The notes below the pieces were generated by a model. It saw only the letters and a program-made list of their open reading frames with translations, searched no databases and was not told where the DNA came from. This document shows positions 31,178-42,132 of a DNA stretch of 64,000 nucleotides, piece by piece. This stretch comes from JBGSWL01 sp041752455 (lineage in GTDB: Bacteria; Pseudomonadota; Alphaproteobacteria; Rhizobiales; Rhizobiaceae). The first letter of the stretch is position 1. Each line of letters opens with the position of its first letter. The position numbers and the translations under genes were made by a program. The stretch covers positions 1 through 64,000 of the forward strand of contig JBGSWL010000169.1 of the NCBI GenBank assembly GCA_041752455.1, given 5' to 3'.

Positions 31178-31390
31178 GTCGCCTCCCTGCACCTTGCCTG
31201 CCATGCCTTGAAAGGCAAACAAGATCAATCATCGACGCAGATTTGACCTTCGTTGATCTGGAAAGCTGGTCGGAAGGGCTCTAAGGAGGCGTTGGTGCGA
31301 ACGCCGCAACAGGTCGCCGCACCGCGATTGCCGGGCGAAACGTCCGGCCTGTGCCGGTTCTCCCGCCGGCCGCAACGGAGGTGAATTCCC

Positions 31391-34087
<2,697 letters not shown>

Positions 34088-34111
34088 GGCCAGACTGCGG
34101 CTTGAAACACC

Positions 34112-34139
34112 AAGGCCCGGCAGCAATGCCGGGCCTTTT
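34112..34139 (+). terminator. Rho-independent terminator after acnA
   Basis: Perfect 11-base stem AAGGCCCGGCA/TGCCGGGCCTT with a GCAA tetraloop, followed by TTCGTTTC, 24 bases after the acnA stop. It separates acnA from the convergent sqdC gene. Confidence 0.9.
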
Positions 34140-34143
34140 CGTT

Positions 34144-35028
34144 TCAGGTCATGCCTGTGAGATCCAGCCGTCCGCGCGGGCGCCAGCCGAGCGCGACAAG
34201 CCGTGCGCAATCCATGGCATTGACGGCAGACGCATCGGAGCGCCCGGGCATCGGTCCGGTCACCCCAGTCAGCGTCGAGAAGGCCGCCAACAGGTCGTGG
34301 TGGTCAAGCAGGATGTCGGAGACGTTGAGCACCGGTGCCGGGCCGAAAACTGCCAGTTGGTTGACTGACTCCGTGAGCACAAGCCGCACCACTGATGCCA
34401 GATCATCACCATGCACTTCCGTCGCCACACGCGGCGTGACCACGTCGCCCCGCGCGAAAGCCGCAAACAGCTCCGCCCATTTGTGCGTTTGCCCTGGCCC
34501 CGCCGGGCCATGGACGCCGGTCGCGCGAAGGCTGACCGGCAGGAAACTGTCGCTGGCCATAAAGGCAAGACCGGTTTCGACATCGCGCTTGATCTGCCCG
34601 TAGAGCGAGGTTGGCGCAACGGTCATGTCCTCTGTCAGAACGGTTCCGGGCGCGATGCCGTCGTAAACCGCCCGGCTCGACAGGAAAACCGCACGGGCAA
34701 CACCGGCCGCCTTCGCCTCGGCAAAACGCGCCAGCGAACCGGCAACATTCCGGCGCACGAAGCCTTCGGGATCACCGCCCTCGCCGCCCCGGTACCGGCC
34801 CGGCACATGGGCGAAGGCTGCATGGACGAAGGCATCGATACCGGAGAAGGCAGCCCGCTCATCGGCGCCGGGCTCTAGCGACAGGGGCCGGAAGGCGACC
34901 GGGCGTGAAAAGAAATCCGGGTCGGGCGGCGTCCGGCCGGCCGCAACGACAGTGTATCCGTGTTCAAGCAGATGCTCGACAATGAACCGCCCGACCATGC
35001 CGGTTCCGCCCGAGACGAGAACTTTCAC
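34144..35028 (-). CDS. sqdC: NAD(P)-dependent epimerase/reductase-like protein of the sqd operon (SqdC-like)
   Basis: A 294-residue extended short-chain dehydrogenase-like protein. The nucleotide-binding SGGTGMVGRFIVEHLL is at the very N-terminus, followed by AAGRTPPDP and FVHAAFAHVP. The usual YxxxK appears as SLYGQIKRDVE. SqdC of rhizobia is needed for sulfolipid synthesis, with an unsettled exact role. The GTG at 35028 overlaps the stop of sqdD (GTGA). Assignment rests mostly on position as the third gene after sqdB and the GT8 gene. Confidence 0.75.
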   Translation of the reverse strand: MKVLVSGGTGMVGRFIVEHLLEHGYTVVAAGRTPPDPDFFSRPVAFRPLSLEPGADERAAFSGIDAFVHAAFAHVPGRYRGGEGGDPEGFVRRNVAGSLARFAEAKAAGVARAVFLSSRAVYDGIAPGTVLTEDMTVAPTSLYGQIKRDVETGLAFMASDSFLPVSLRATGVHGPAGPGQTHKWAELFAAFARGDVVTPRVATEVHGDDLASVVRLVLTESVNQLAVFGPAPVLNVSDILLDHHDLLAAFSTLTGVTGPMPGRSDASAVNAMDCARLVALGWRPRGRLDLTGMT

Positions 35029-35831
35029 CGGGGATTCGCCAAAAGGTCGGTGTCCGGAATGTCTAGTCCCGTCCGATAGGACCACCACAGATCGATCAGC
35101 GGCTGGAGCTGCCCGGCCTTCGGATGGCCCTTTTCCCACGGCTTTTCATACTGGTAGTGGACCACATGGACCGCTTTCCAGTCCCACAATTCGGGCATGG
35201 CAAACCAGACATATTGCAGCATGTTGAAGATGACCGGCAGGCCATGCCATTGCGGGAAGAACGTCTCCAGGAACGTCTGGTCGGTGCGCCGCCAGAAGGC
35301 GTCAGGCGCATCCAATTGCGCCATCATGCGGGCAAAGGTGACGCGTGACGGACGTGCCGTAAAGACACCGGAGTTCAGCCGGTGAAAGTCGGCCAAGCCT
35401 TCATAGACATTGGGCGCGGCGCTAAACTCAGGATACGCAAACAGCCGGTCGATGTTGCGCACCACAAGCGTATCCGCATCAAGAAAGACGACGGACGCAT
35501 AGTCCTCCATTTCCCAGAGGCGCAGCTTGGCGAAATTGTCGAGCGGCGTGTGAAACGCCGGCTTGTTGCCCTTGGTGAAAGGGGCGGCCGCATGCAGCCG
35601 GTCGCGCTGATGCCGGGCGTTGAAGTCCGCTGACGTATCCAGCAGTTCAACCGGACGGGCAATTGCGCCAAGCGCCGTGCATTCGGCGAGCGCTTCCGGT
35701 TCAACCCCGCCGGTGTGCATGACGACGATGTCCGCGCCGGTGCCGGTCAACTTGAGTGAGCGCACCAGCGCCACCGCTGCGGACGCATAGTCCGCATTGG
35801 TGACGAGGGTCACATAGGCATGTTGTGCCAT
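35025..35831 (-). CDS. sqdD: Glycosyltransferase family 8 protein, SqdD-like
   Basis: A 268-residue GT8 (glycogenin-type) transferase. The metal-binding DxD is in VVFLDADTLVVRN; GNKPAFHTPLDNFAKLRLWEM and HYQYEKPWEKG are further family marks. In rhizobia SqdD is thought to transfer sulfoquinovose from UDP-sulfoquinovose to diacylglycerol, making the sulfolipid SQDG. It begins three bases after the sqdB stop and overlaps sqdC, forming a tight operon. Confidence 0.82.
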   Translation of the reverse strand: MAQHAYVTLVTNADYASAAVALVRSLKLTGTGADIVVMHTGGVEPEALAECTALGAIARPVELLDTSADFNARHQRDRLHAAAPFTKGNKPAFHTPLDNFAKLRLWEMEDYASVVFLDADTLVVRNIDRLFAYPEFSAAPNVYEGLADFHRLNSGVFTARPSRVTFARMMAQLDAPDAFWRRTDQTFLETFFPQWHGLPVIFNMLQYVWFAMPELWDWKAVHVVHYQYEKPWEKGHPKAGQLQPLIDLWWSYRTGLDIPDTDLLANPR

Positions 35832-35834
35832 CGC

Positions 35835-37055
35835 TTACGAGACGGACTTCAGCCGCTTGCCTTCGACATCGTGTTCGACGGTCTTGGCAATATCCTTGGT
35901 CCAGGCCGACACCGCCGGGATGCGCGAGCGGTCGACGCGGTAGGCAAATTTCTTCGCCACATCGACCACTTCGCTGAGCAGGCCTTCTTCCAGCGTGATC
36001 GGATCAAGACCGAGCGCAAGAAACTTGTCGTTCTTGACGATCAGGTCATTCTCGGCAGCTTCCTTGCGCGGGTTCGGCAGATGGGCAACTTTGGCACCGG
36101 TCATCCGAGCGATCAGTTCGGCGAGGTCGCGCACCCGATGCGTCTCGGTCATCTGGTTGAAGATTTCAACGCGGTCGCCACGCGCCGGCGGCGTGCCGAG
36201 CGCAAACTCGATGCACTTGACCGAATCCTGGATGTGGATGAACGCGCGGGTCTGGCCGCCGGTGCCGTGCACGGTCAAGGGATAGCCGATTGCTGCTTGA
36301 ATCAGGAACCGGTTCAAGACGGTGCCATAGTCGCCATCATAGTCGAACCGGTTGATCAGCTGCGGGTGGCGACGGGTCTGGTCCGTGTGCGTGCCCCAGA
36401 CGATCCCCTGATGCAGGTCGGTGATGCGCAGGCCGTCGTTCTGCGCATAGAACTGGAACAGCAGCTGATCGAGGCTCTTGGTCAGGTGATAGATCGAGCC
36501 CGGACGCGTCGGATAGAGGATCTCCTGCGAAACCGTATCGCCGCCGAGCGTCTTGATACCGACCGGCAGATAGCCTTCGGGAATGGCCGCCCCGATCGTC
36601 GAATAGCCGTAGACGCCCATGGTGCCGAGGTGGACAAGATGCGCGTCGAGCCCGATCTCGACCATCGCGTTGAGAAGATTGTGCGTCGCGTTGACGTTGT
36701 TGGAGACCGTGTAGTTCTTGTGCCGGTCCGACTTCATCGAATAGGGCGCGGCGCGCTGTTCGGCAAAATGGATGATCGCGTCCGGGCGATGCTCGGACAA
36801 CCAGGCTTTCAGGACTTCATAGTCGCGCGCAAGATCTACAAGGTGGAAATGGATGCGCCGGCCGGTTTCCGCATGCCAGATGCGGGTGCGCTCCTGGATC
36901 GAATCCATCGGGGTCAGCGACTGGACGCCAAGCTCCGTATCGATCCACCGGCGCGACAGGTTGTCGACGATGTGAACCTCGTGGCCCTTGTTCGACAGGT
37001 GGAGCGAAGTGGGCCAGCCGACGAATCCGTCGCCGCCGAGAACTGCAATCTTCAT
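35835..37055 (-). CDS. sqdB: UDP-sulfoquinovose synthase
   Basis: Makes UDP-sulfoquinovose from UDP-glucose and sulfite, the head-group donor for the sulfolipid SQDG. It has 406 residues. The NAD motif GGDGFVGWPTSLHL, the SqdB-specific WIDTELGVQSLTPM, FAEQRAAPYSM, and the catalytic LGTMGVYG and YHLTKSLDQ (YxxxK) are all present. The start at 37055 has GAGG nine bases upstream. It heads sqdB-sqdD-sqdC, and is divergent from the riboswitch-controlled dadA-like gene. The order matches the rhizobial sqd operon, which is expressed under phosphate shortage there. Confidence 0.93.
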   Translation of the reverse strand: MKIAVLGGDGFVGWPTSLHLSNKGHEVHIVDNLSRRWIDTELGVQSLTPMDSIQERTRIWHAETGRRIHFHLVDLARDYEVLKAWLSEHRPDAIIHFAEQRAAPYSMKSDRHKNYTVSNNVNATHNLLNAMVEIGLDAHLVHLGTMGVYGYSTIGAAIPEGYLPVGIKTLGGDTVSQEILYPTRPGSIYHLTKSLDQLLFQFYAQNDGLRITDLHQGIVWGTHTDQTRRHPQLINRFDYDGDYGTVLNRFLIQAAIGYPLTVHGTGGQTRAFIHIQDSVKCIEFALGTPPARGDRVEIFNQMTETHRVRDLAELIARMTGAKVAHLPNPRKEAAENDLIVKNDKFLALGLDPITLEEGLLSEVVDVAKKFAYRVDRSRIPAVSAWTKDIAKTVEHDVEGKRLKSVS

Positions 37056-37210
37056 GGAACCGATCCTCGAATGGTCGTTGCGATGCGGGTGCCTAACGCG
37101 GAAATGTGACATTTGTGAAAAATGGATGTCGATTGCGACGTTTGGCCAATGGTGACTTTGCCACCTTGCCGAGGGGCTGGCAAATCGCATAGGCTTTGGC
37201 AATTCCGTGT

Positions 37211-37442
37211 CACGCGGGAGAGATCGGTCCGTCGACGGGACGAGCCGGCGCCGAAGGAGCAACCGCCCCGGAAACTCTCAGGCAAAAGGACCGCGTGGCA
37301 TTTTCACATCTGGAGAGCGGCAAGACGAAAGTCCTGCCCACCGAAGGAGAAAGTTCCGCGCCGGATGGTCCGGCGTTGTGCCATCAGCCCGATCAAACAG
37401 GGCGGCGGCCGGAGCAAAACTCTCAGGTTTCATGACAGATGG
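37211..37442 (+). promoter_or_regulatory. Tandem glycine riboswitch
   Basis: Two glycine aptamers in series. Aptamer 1: P1 CACGCGG (37211-37217) with CCGCGTG (37291-37297), enclosing GGGAGAG, CCGAAGGAGCAA and AAACTCTCAGGCAAAAGGACCG. Aptamer 2: P1 CATCT (37307-37311) with AGATG (37437-37441), enclosing TGGAGAG, CACCGAAGGAGAAAG and AAACTCTCAGGTTTCATGACA. The linker is about nine bases. Aptamer 2 has a long extra stem between its two core parts. The downstream segment can pair TCCCT (37475-37479) with AGGGG (37492-37496), covering the ribosome binding site of the next gene, so control is probably at translation, with glycine turning the gene on. This last part is inference. Confidence 0.93.
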
Positions 37443-37507
37443 GGCACGCGCCTGCGGGATGCGGCTGATGCCGGTCCCTCGCGTTGCCGTCAGGGGAAAC
37501 CGAACTC

Positions 37508-38755
37508 ATGTCTACAATTGCCGTGATCGGCGCCGGTATAACCGGCGTCACGACTGCCTGGTCGCTGATGAAGCGCGGCCACGAGGTCACCCTCATCGAC
37601 AAGAACCGCTACGCCGCGATGGAAACCAGTTTTGCCAATGGCGGTCAGTTGTCGGCCTCCAATGCCGAAGTCTGGAACCATTGGAGCAACGTGCTGAAGG
37701 GCATGAAGTGGATGCTGCGCGCCGATGCGCCGCTGAAATTTTCGCCGGCGCCTTCGTGGCACAAATACTCCTGGATCGCGGAATTTCTGGCCAACATCCC
37801 GAACTACGAGAAAAACACCGTCGATACGGTGCGCCTTGCCATCGCGGCCCGCGAGCACATGGCCACGATCGCCCGCGAAGCCGGCATTGCCTATGACCGG
37901 GAAGAGCGCGGCATCCTGCATATCTATGCCAACGAGAAAGGCTTTGCCCATGCCCGCAAGGTCAATGCGCTTCTGGCGAAGGGCGGACTGCTGCGCGAAG
38001 CGGTCAGCGCGCAGGACATTGCGCGGATCGAACCGGCGATCACCGGGCAGTTCGTCGGCGGCTTTTTCACCAAGAGCGATGCCACTGGCGACATCCACAA
38101 GTTCACCGTGGCACTGGCCGATGCCTGCGCCCGCCGCGGCATGACGTTTCGAACGCAAACGACTGTCGCCGACATCAAGACGGTCGCTGGCGGGGTTGAA
38201 ATCACCCTCGACCACGAAGGGGCATCGGAGATCACCACCTTCGACAAGGTGGTCGTCTGCGCCGGTGTCGGCTCGCGTGCGCTTGCCGCAAAGCTCGGCG
38301 ACCGCGTCAACATCTATCCGGTGAAAGGCTATTCGATCACCGTGCATCTTGCCGACGCGCAGAGCCGCGCCGCCGCGCCGCATGTCTCGCTGCTCGACGA
38401 CGATGCCAAGATCGTCACCAGCCGGCTCGGTGCAGACCGGCTGCGGATTGCTGGCACGGCAGAGTTCAACGGATACAACGGCGATATTCGCTCCGCGCGC
38501 ATCCGCCCGCTGGTGTCCTGGTGCGAGCGGCTGTTTCCGGCTGTCTCGACCGAAACCGTTACACCTTGGGCTGGCCTTCGCCCGATGATGCCGGACATGT
38601 TGCCAAGGGTCGGGGCCGGCAAGCGCCCGGGCGTGTTCTACAACACCGGTCACGGACATCTCGGATGGACGTTGTCGGCGGCGACGGCGGAACTGGTTGC
38701 AGAAGCGATTGGACCAGCCGATCAGAGAACGATTCTGCCGCTCGCCGCAGAATAG
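37508..38755 (+). CDS. dadA: D-amino-acid dehydrogenase-like FAD oxidoreductase
   Basis: A 415-residue DAO-family flavoprotein of the DadA type. The FAD motif IGAGITGVTTAWSL is at residues 6-19, followed by the DadA signature SFANGGQLSASNAEVW. The C-terminal GLRPMMPDMLP and NTGHGHLGWTLS complete the FAD site. Such enzymes deaminate D-amino acids, passing electrons to the respiratory chain. Placement behind a glycine riboswitch suggests its real role is linked to glycine. The start at 37508 follows AGGGGAAA; an upstream ATG at 37484 is less likely because it overlaps that site. Confidence 0.88.
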   Translation: MSTIAVIGAGITGVTTAWSLMKRGHEVTLIDKNRYAAMETSFANGGQLSASNAEVWNHWSNVLKGMKWMLRADAPLKFSPAPSWHKYSWIAEFLANIPNYEKNTVDTVRLAIAAREHMATIAREAGIAYDREERGILHIYANEKGFAHARKVNALLAKGGLLREAVSAQDIARIEPAITGQFVGGFFTKSDATGDIHKFTVALADACARRGMTFRTQTTVADIKTVAGGVEITLDHEGASEITTFDKVVVCAGVGSRALAAKLGDRVNIYPVKGYSITVHLADAQSRAAAPHVSLLDDDAKIVTSRLGADRLRIAGTAEFNGYNGDIRSARIRPLVSWCERLFPAVSTETVTPWAGLRPMMPDMLPRVGAGKRPGVFYNTGHGHLGWTLSAATAELVAEAIGPADQRTILPLAAE

Positions 38756-38784
38756 CCGGGCCGTTCAGCTTTTGATGACGCACG

Positions 38785-38821
38785 GAGCCCTCACCGTTAA
38801 TTGAGTTCTAGGTGAGGGCTC
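38785..38821. repeat. Strong hairpin between dadA and DUF1223
   Basis: Perfect 11-base inverted repeat GAGCCCTCACC (38785-38795) / GGTGAGGGCTC (38811-38821) with a 15-base AT-rich loop. No T-run follows on either strand, so it is not a standard terminator. It may still stop or stabilise the dadA transcript. Confidence 0.55.
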
Positions 38822-38872
38822 GGCGAACTACCTTGGTCAGCGACACGATGCATGTCCGAGGGATCTGACACA

Positions 38873-39637
38873 ATGAACCGACTTTCCAGACGGACGCTTC
38901 TTGCCGGTGCCGCAACCCTGGCGCTGCCCGCACGGTTGCAGGCGCAGTCACGCTCGACGAAACCGGCTTTGGTGGAACTGTTCACCAGCCAAGGGTGCAG
39001 TTCATGCCCGCCGGCTGACGCTGTGCTTTCTGCCCTTGCGCAGGACAGCGATGTGGTGGCGCTCGCCTACCATGTTGATTATTGGGACTACCTTGGCTGG
39101 CAGGACACGCTTGGCAGCGCTGAGAACACGGCGCGCCAGTACGCCTATGCCAAGGCTCTCGGTCGCCGCTCCGTCTATACACCACAGGCGATCGTCAACG
39201 GCCGGCGCCATTGCAACGGGGCCGATCGCACCCAGATTGCCGACTGGATTGCGGGCGACAAGGCTTCCGGCGAGGCGCCGAGTGTCGATGTGCAACTGGA
39301 AATGCGCGGCGAGAAAATTCATCTGACCGTCGCGGGCGCTCCGTTGGAGGCCCGTGAAGTGGTCCATGTGGAACTTGCCCTGTTCCGTTCAAAGGCCGAG
39401 ATCGAGATCGAGCGCGGCGAAAATGCCGGCAAGACCATGGTCTATGCAAATGCGGTCAGCGGTTTGAAAACACTCGGCATCTGGGATGGAAAGCCGATGC
39501 AGATCGACTGGCCGGAGTCCGGTCTTGTTGCGGCCAACGCCGATGGATGTGCCGTCATTCTGCAAAGCATCACGGCGGCGGGGCACCCGGGCGCTGTGCT
39601 GGGTACGGCGGTCATGTATCGGCATGGTGGTGCTTGA
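38873..39637 (+). CDS. DUF1223 domain-containing secreted protein
   Basis: A 254-residue protein with an export signal containing RR (NRLSRRTLLAGAATLALPARLQAQ), possibly Tat-dependent. The DUF1223 domain is thioredoxin-like, with LFTSQGCSSCPPADAVL at the N-terminus (CxxC), YHVDYWDYLGWQD and YTPQAIVNGR. Its role is unknown; an oxidoreductase or metal-handling function is possible. This gene often follows acnA in related genomes; here about 4.6 kb with sqdBDC and dadA lies between. ATG 38852 is an alternative start. Confidence 0.85.
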   Translation: MNRLSRRTLLAGAATLALPARLQAQSRSTKPALVELFTSQGCSSCPPADAVLSALAQDSDVVALAYHVDYWDYLGWQDTLGSAENTARQYAYAKALGRRSVYTPQAIVNGRRHCNGADRTQIADWIAGDKASGEAPSVDVQLEMRGEKIHLTVAGAPLEAREVVHVELALFRSKAEIEIERGENAGKTMVYANAVSGLKTLGIWDGKPMQIDWPESGLVAANADGCAVILQSITAAGHPGAVLGTAVMYRHGGA

Positions 39638-40003
39638 GCAGGGATCGACCGGGCCCGGCATGATCGGGGGGCTGGGGGCTTGGATTTCCAATCAGCCGAA
39701 GCCCGGTCGTCCGCCACGGCATATTTGCCGAAACGGAATTGCGGTCGAACGGCCGGGCTAGGAACCGTGACTGCAACCCCTCCTTATTGCGGTCAATGGG
39801 GGCGTACCTGTGTTCATGATACGGCAACATGGTGGCGGGCGATCACGGTTAAGGACGCCTTACCAAAAAACGTGACCTGGCGGCAGCAGCCGATCACCAC
39901 CAAAGTTCGCATTTTCTGTCGCAGAATGGCACCTTGCGCATCGCGAACAAACGCGGCAACCTTTGTCATGAAATCGTAACAATCTGACTGTGGGAGACCG
40001 GCG
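39638..40003. other. Gene-free stretch between DUF1223 and DUF2794
   Basis: No convincing gene. It contains a 9-base inverted repeat CGACCGGGC (39646-39654) / GCCCGGTCG (39701-39709) that may help end the DUF1223 transcript. Near 39846-39864 there is a near-palindrome GGTTAAGG-ACG-CCTTACC followed by six A. A GGGAGA at 39992-39997 looks like a ribosome binding site for the next gene. Small open frames here have no family features. Confidence 0.4.
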
Positions 40004-40069
40004 ATAACCACACGTTCGAACCAGGGTGAGCCGTCAGCGCCCGGCGCAAATGTTGCCATTCCATCCAAT

Positions 40070-40420
40070 GTGATCCGGATCGACGACGTCCGTCAAAGCC
40101 ATACTCCAAGCGAATGGCCGGAGGTCAGGTTTGACCGACGCGAACTCGACCAGATCCTGCGGGTCTACGGATTCATGGTGGCTGGCGGCGAATGGCGCGA
40201 CTACGGCATATCCCATCTGAAAGACCGGGCGGTGTTTGCGGTTTACCGGCGCGCCAGCGAGATGCCGCTCTACCGGATCGAGAAGAACCCGAAACATGCG
40301 CGCAAGCAGGGCGCGTTCGCGATCATCAACGCGGCCGGCATGGTGCTGAAGCGCGGCCATGACCTTGGCGTGCTGATGCGATATTTCGACCGCAAGATCA
40401 GCCTCGTCCAGTCGACCTGA
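40070..40420 (+). CDS. DUF2794 domain-containing protein
   Basis: A protein of at least 116 residues with the DUF2794 core: FDRRELDQILRVYGFMVAGGEWRDYGI, LKDRAVFAVYRRASEMPLYRIEKNP, and a terminal FDRKISLV. Function unknown. The GTG at 40070 is the first standard start, but it has no ribosome binding site and gives a short N-terminus. The frame stays open back to 39980 without ATG, GTG or TTG; the only good ribosome site (GGGAGA) sits six bases before an ATA at 40004, which would add 22 residues. The true start is unresolved. Confidence 0.8.
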   Translation: MIRIDDVRQSHTPSEWPEVRFDRRELDQILRVYGFMVAGGEWRDYGISHLKDRAVFAVYRRASEMPLYRIEKNPKHARKQGAFAIINAAGMVLKRGHDLGVLMRYFDRKISLVQST

Positions 40421-40422
40421 CT

Positions 40423-40998
40423 CTAGCTTTGGCGCGGGCGAAAGAGCGTGCCCGGATAGGTATCCGGATCGGGCGCGGTCGCCGATCCTTCGCCAAGTTC
40501 GATCTGCATCAACACACTGTCCAGCCATCGACCGTGCTTGAAGCCGGTTTTGGGCAACACGCCGACATGGGCAAAACCGATACGCTCATGCATGCGGATC
40601 GAAGCGGTGTTTTCTGATCCGCCGATCACCGCGACCATTTGCCGGAACCCGAGCGCAGCGCAACGCCGGACGATTTCGGCGGTCAGCATCGCGCCAAGGC
40701 CTTTGCCACGGGCTTCGCGGTCCACATAGACCGAGTTTTCCGCCGTCCAGCGGTAGGCCGGGCGTGGCCGGTAAGCGCCCGCATAGGCATAGGCGCCTAC
40801 ACGATCATCGCCATCAACTGCCACCAGATAGGGAAACCCGGCATCGGTGATCGTGCGGAAGCGGGCCAGCATCTCCGCCTCGTCCGGCGGTTCCAGTTCG
40901 AAACTCGCCGTTTCGGCAAGAACCGAGGCCGCATAGATGGCGGTGATGACGGGTATATCTGCGGTGGTGGCATCGCGGAGCGAAAAGACGGGCTGCAT
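40423..40998 (-). CDS. GNAT family N-acetyltransferase, phosphinothricin acetyltransferase-like
   Basis: A 191-residue acetyltransferase of the Pat/Bar-like group. It begins SLRDATTADIPVITAIYAASV, with the family ETASFELEPPDEAEM, the acetyl-CoA loop VYVDREARGKGLGAMLT (R-x-x-G-x-G), and SENTASIRMHERIGFAHVG. Members acetylate amino groups of phosphinothricin, methionine sulfoximine or similar compounds; the actual substrate is not known. It is convergent with DUF2794, two bases apart. Confidence 0.88.
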   Translation of the reverse strand: MQPVFSLRDATTADIPVITAIYAASVLAETASFELEPPDEAEMLARFRTITDAGFPYLVAVDGDDRVGAYAYAGAYRPRPAYRWTAENSVYVDREARGKGLGAMLTAEIVRRCAALGFRQMVAVIGGSENTASIRMHERIGFAHVGVLPKTGFKHGRWLDSVLMQIELGEGSATAPDPDTYPGTLFRPRQS

Positions 40999-41046
40999 GG
41001 TGGTCCCTTGCGTCAATCAGCCCCGCGATAAATCAGGCATGACGAC

Positions 41047-41075
41047 AAAAGAAAAGGGCGGCCGGAGCCGCCCTT
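41047..41075 (-). terminator. Rho-independent terminator after the Bax inhibitor-1 gene
   Basis: Nine-base stem AAGGGCGGC/GCCGCCCTT with a four-base loop, followed on the minus strand by TTCTTTTG. On the plus strand the same stem is followed by CGTCATTTTTT, so it could act both ways. It lies 35 bases after the gene stop. Confidence 0.8.
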
Positions 41076-41109
41076 CGTCATTTTTTCCCGCTGGTTTCCC
41101 GGCTTGCGA

Positions 41110-41886
41110 TCACTCGCGATTGCCAAGGAAGTAGAGCAGGAACTGAAACATGTTGATGAAGTCGAGGTAGAGCGACAGCGCGGCCATCACGGCAGCACGG
41201 CCCATCATCACTTCACCGTCAAGGGCGTAGTACATTTCCTTGATCTTCTGCGTGTCGTAGGCGGTGAGGCCGGCAAACACGAGAACGCCGATCGCCGAAA
41301 TGGCGAACTGCAGGGCAGACGACTGCAGGAAGATGTTGACCAGTGCCGCCAGGATGATGCCGATCAGACCCATGAACAGGAACGAACCCATCGCCGTCAG
41401 GTCACGCTTGGTGGTGTAGCCGTAAAGCGACAGCGCACCAAAGGCGGTTGCGGTGATGAAGAACGTCTGCACGATCGAGGCCGATGTGTAGACCAGGAAG
41501 ATCGACGACATCGACACGCCCATGATCGCAGCAAAGGCCCCGAACATCATCTGTGCGGTTTCAGGAGCGACCTTCTCGATCCGGAAGCCCAGGAAGAATA
41601 CAAGGGCAAGCGGGGCAAGCATGATGACCCAGCGCAGCGGCGAGCCGTAAAGCGCAGCGCCAAGGCCGGTCAGCATCTTGCCGTTGCCGAGCGTGGCAAC
41701 AGCGGCAGAAGGGTCGTTGGTAGTTGCCAGCATGATCGTGCCGGCAGCAAAAAGCGCCGTGATCCCGAGGCCGAGGGCCATCAGGTTGTAGACGCGGATC
41801 ATGTAGGCGCGCAGGCCAGCGTCAATGCTCGCATCATAGGTTTGAGCGGTGCCGGCGCGGTTATACGCGGTGCGAAGTTCAGACAT
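41110..41886 (-). CDS. Bax inhibitor-1/YccA family membrane protein
   Basis: A 258-residue inner-membrane protein with seven helices and the BI-1 (TMBIM) fold. It starts with a soluble ~25-residue head and has the conserved SIFLVYTSASIVQTFFITATAFGA region, and aspartates in the last part (FAGLTAYDTQKIKEMY and SLYLDFINMFQFLLYF). Family members conduct Ca2+ or protons or modulate the FtsH protease. A stand-alone gene with its own terminator. Confidence 0.92.
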   Translation of the reverse strand: MSELRTAYNRAGTAQTYDASIDAGLRAYMIRVYNLMALGLGITALFAAGTIMLATTNDPSAAVATLGNGKMLTGLGAALYGSPLRWVIMLAPLALVFFLGFRIEKVAPETAQMMFGAFAAIMGVSMSSIFLVYTSASIVQTFFITATAFGALSLYGYTTKRDLTAMGSFLFMGLIGIILAALVNIFLQSSALQFAISAIGVLVFAGLTAYDTQKIKEMYYALDGEVMMGRAAVMAALSLYLDFINMFQFLLYFLGNRE

Positions 41887-42132
41887 GAGTTTCCTCGTTC
41901 AGCCTTTTCGCCCCGTCCGGTGTCCGATCCCCTGCCTTCATGGCAGGGACCGAGGCGCCGCTGGCGGGGCTCCAGCATGCCTGCGATGAATATGAGGGCG
42001 AAGGTCCTCTTTTACAAGACTTTTGGAAGCCGGTTTGCCGCAAAGACGACGGCAGACAGTTGCAGGCAGCGCCCGGAAGCGGGACTTTGGTTAACGCAAA
42101 GCAAACAGATGCTTACGCGACTACCCCGTTCG

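Noticed and set aside
39680..39979. 99-codon open frame between DUF1223 and DUF2794
   Set aside because: No ribosome site, mixed composition and no recognisable features; treated as non-coding.
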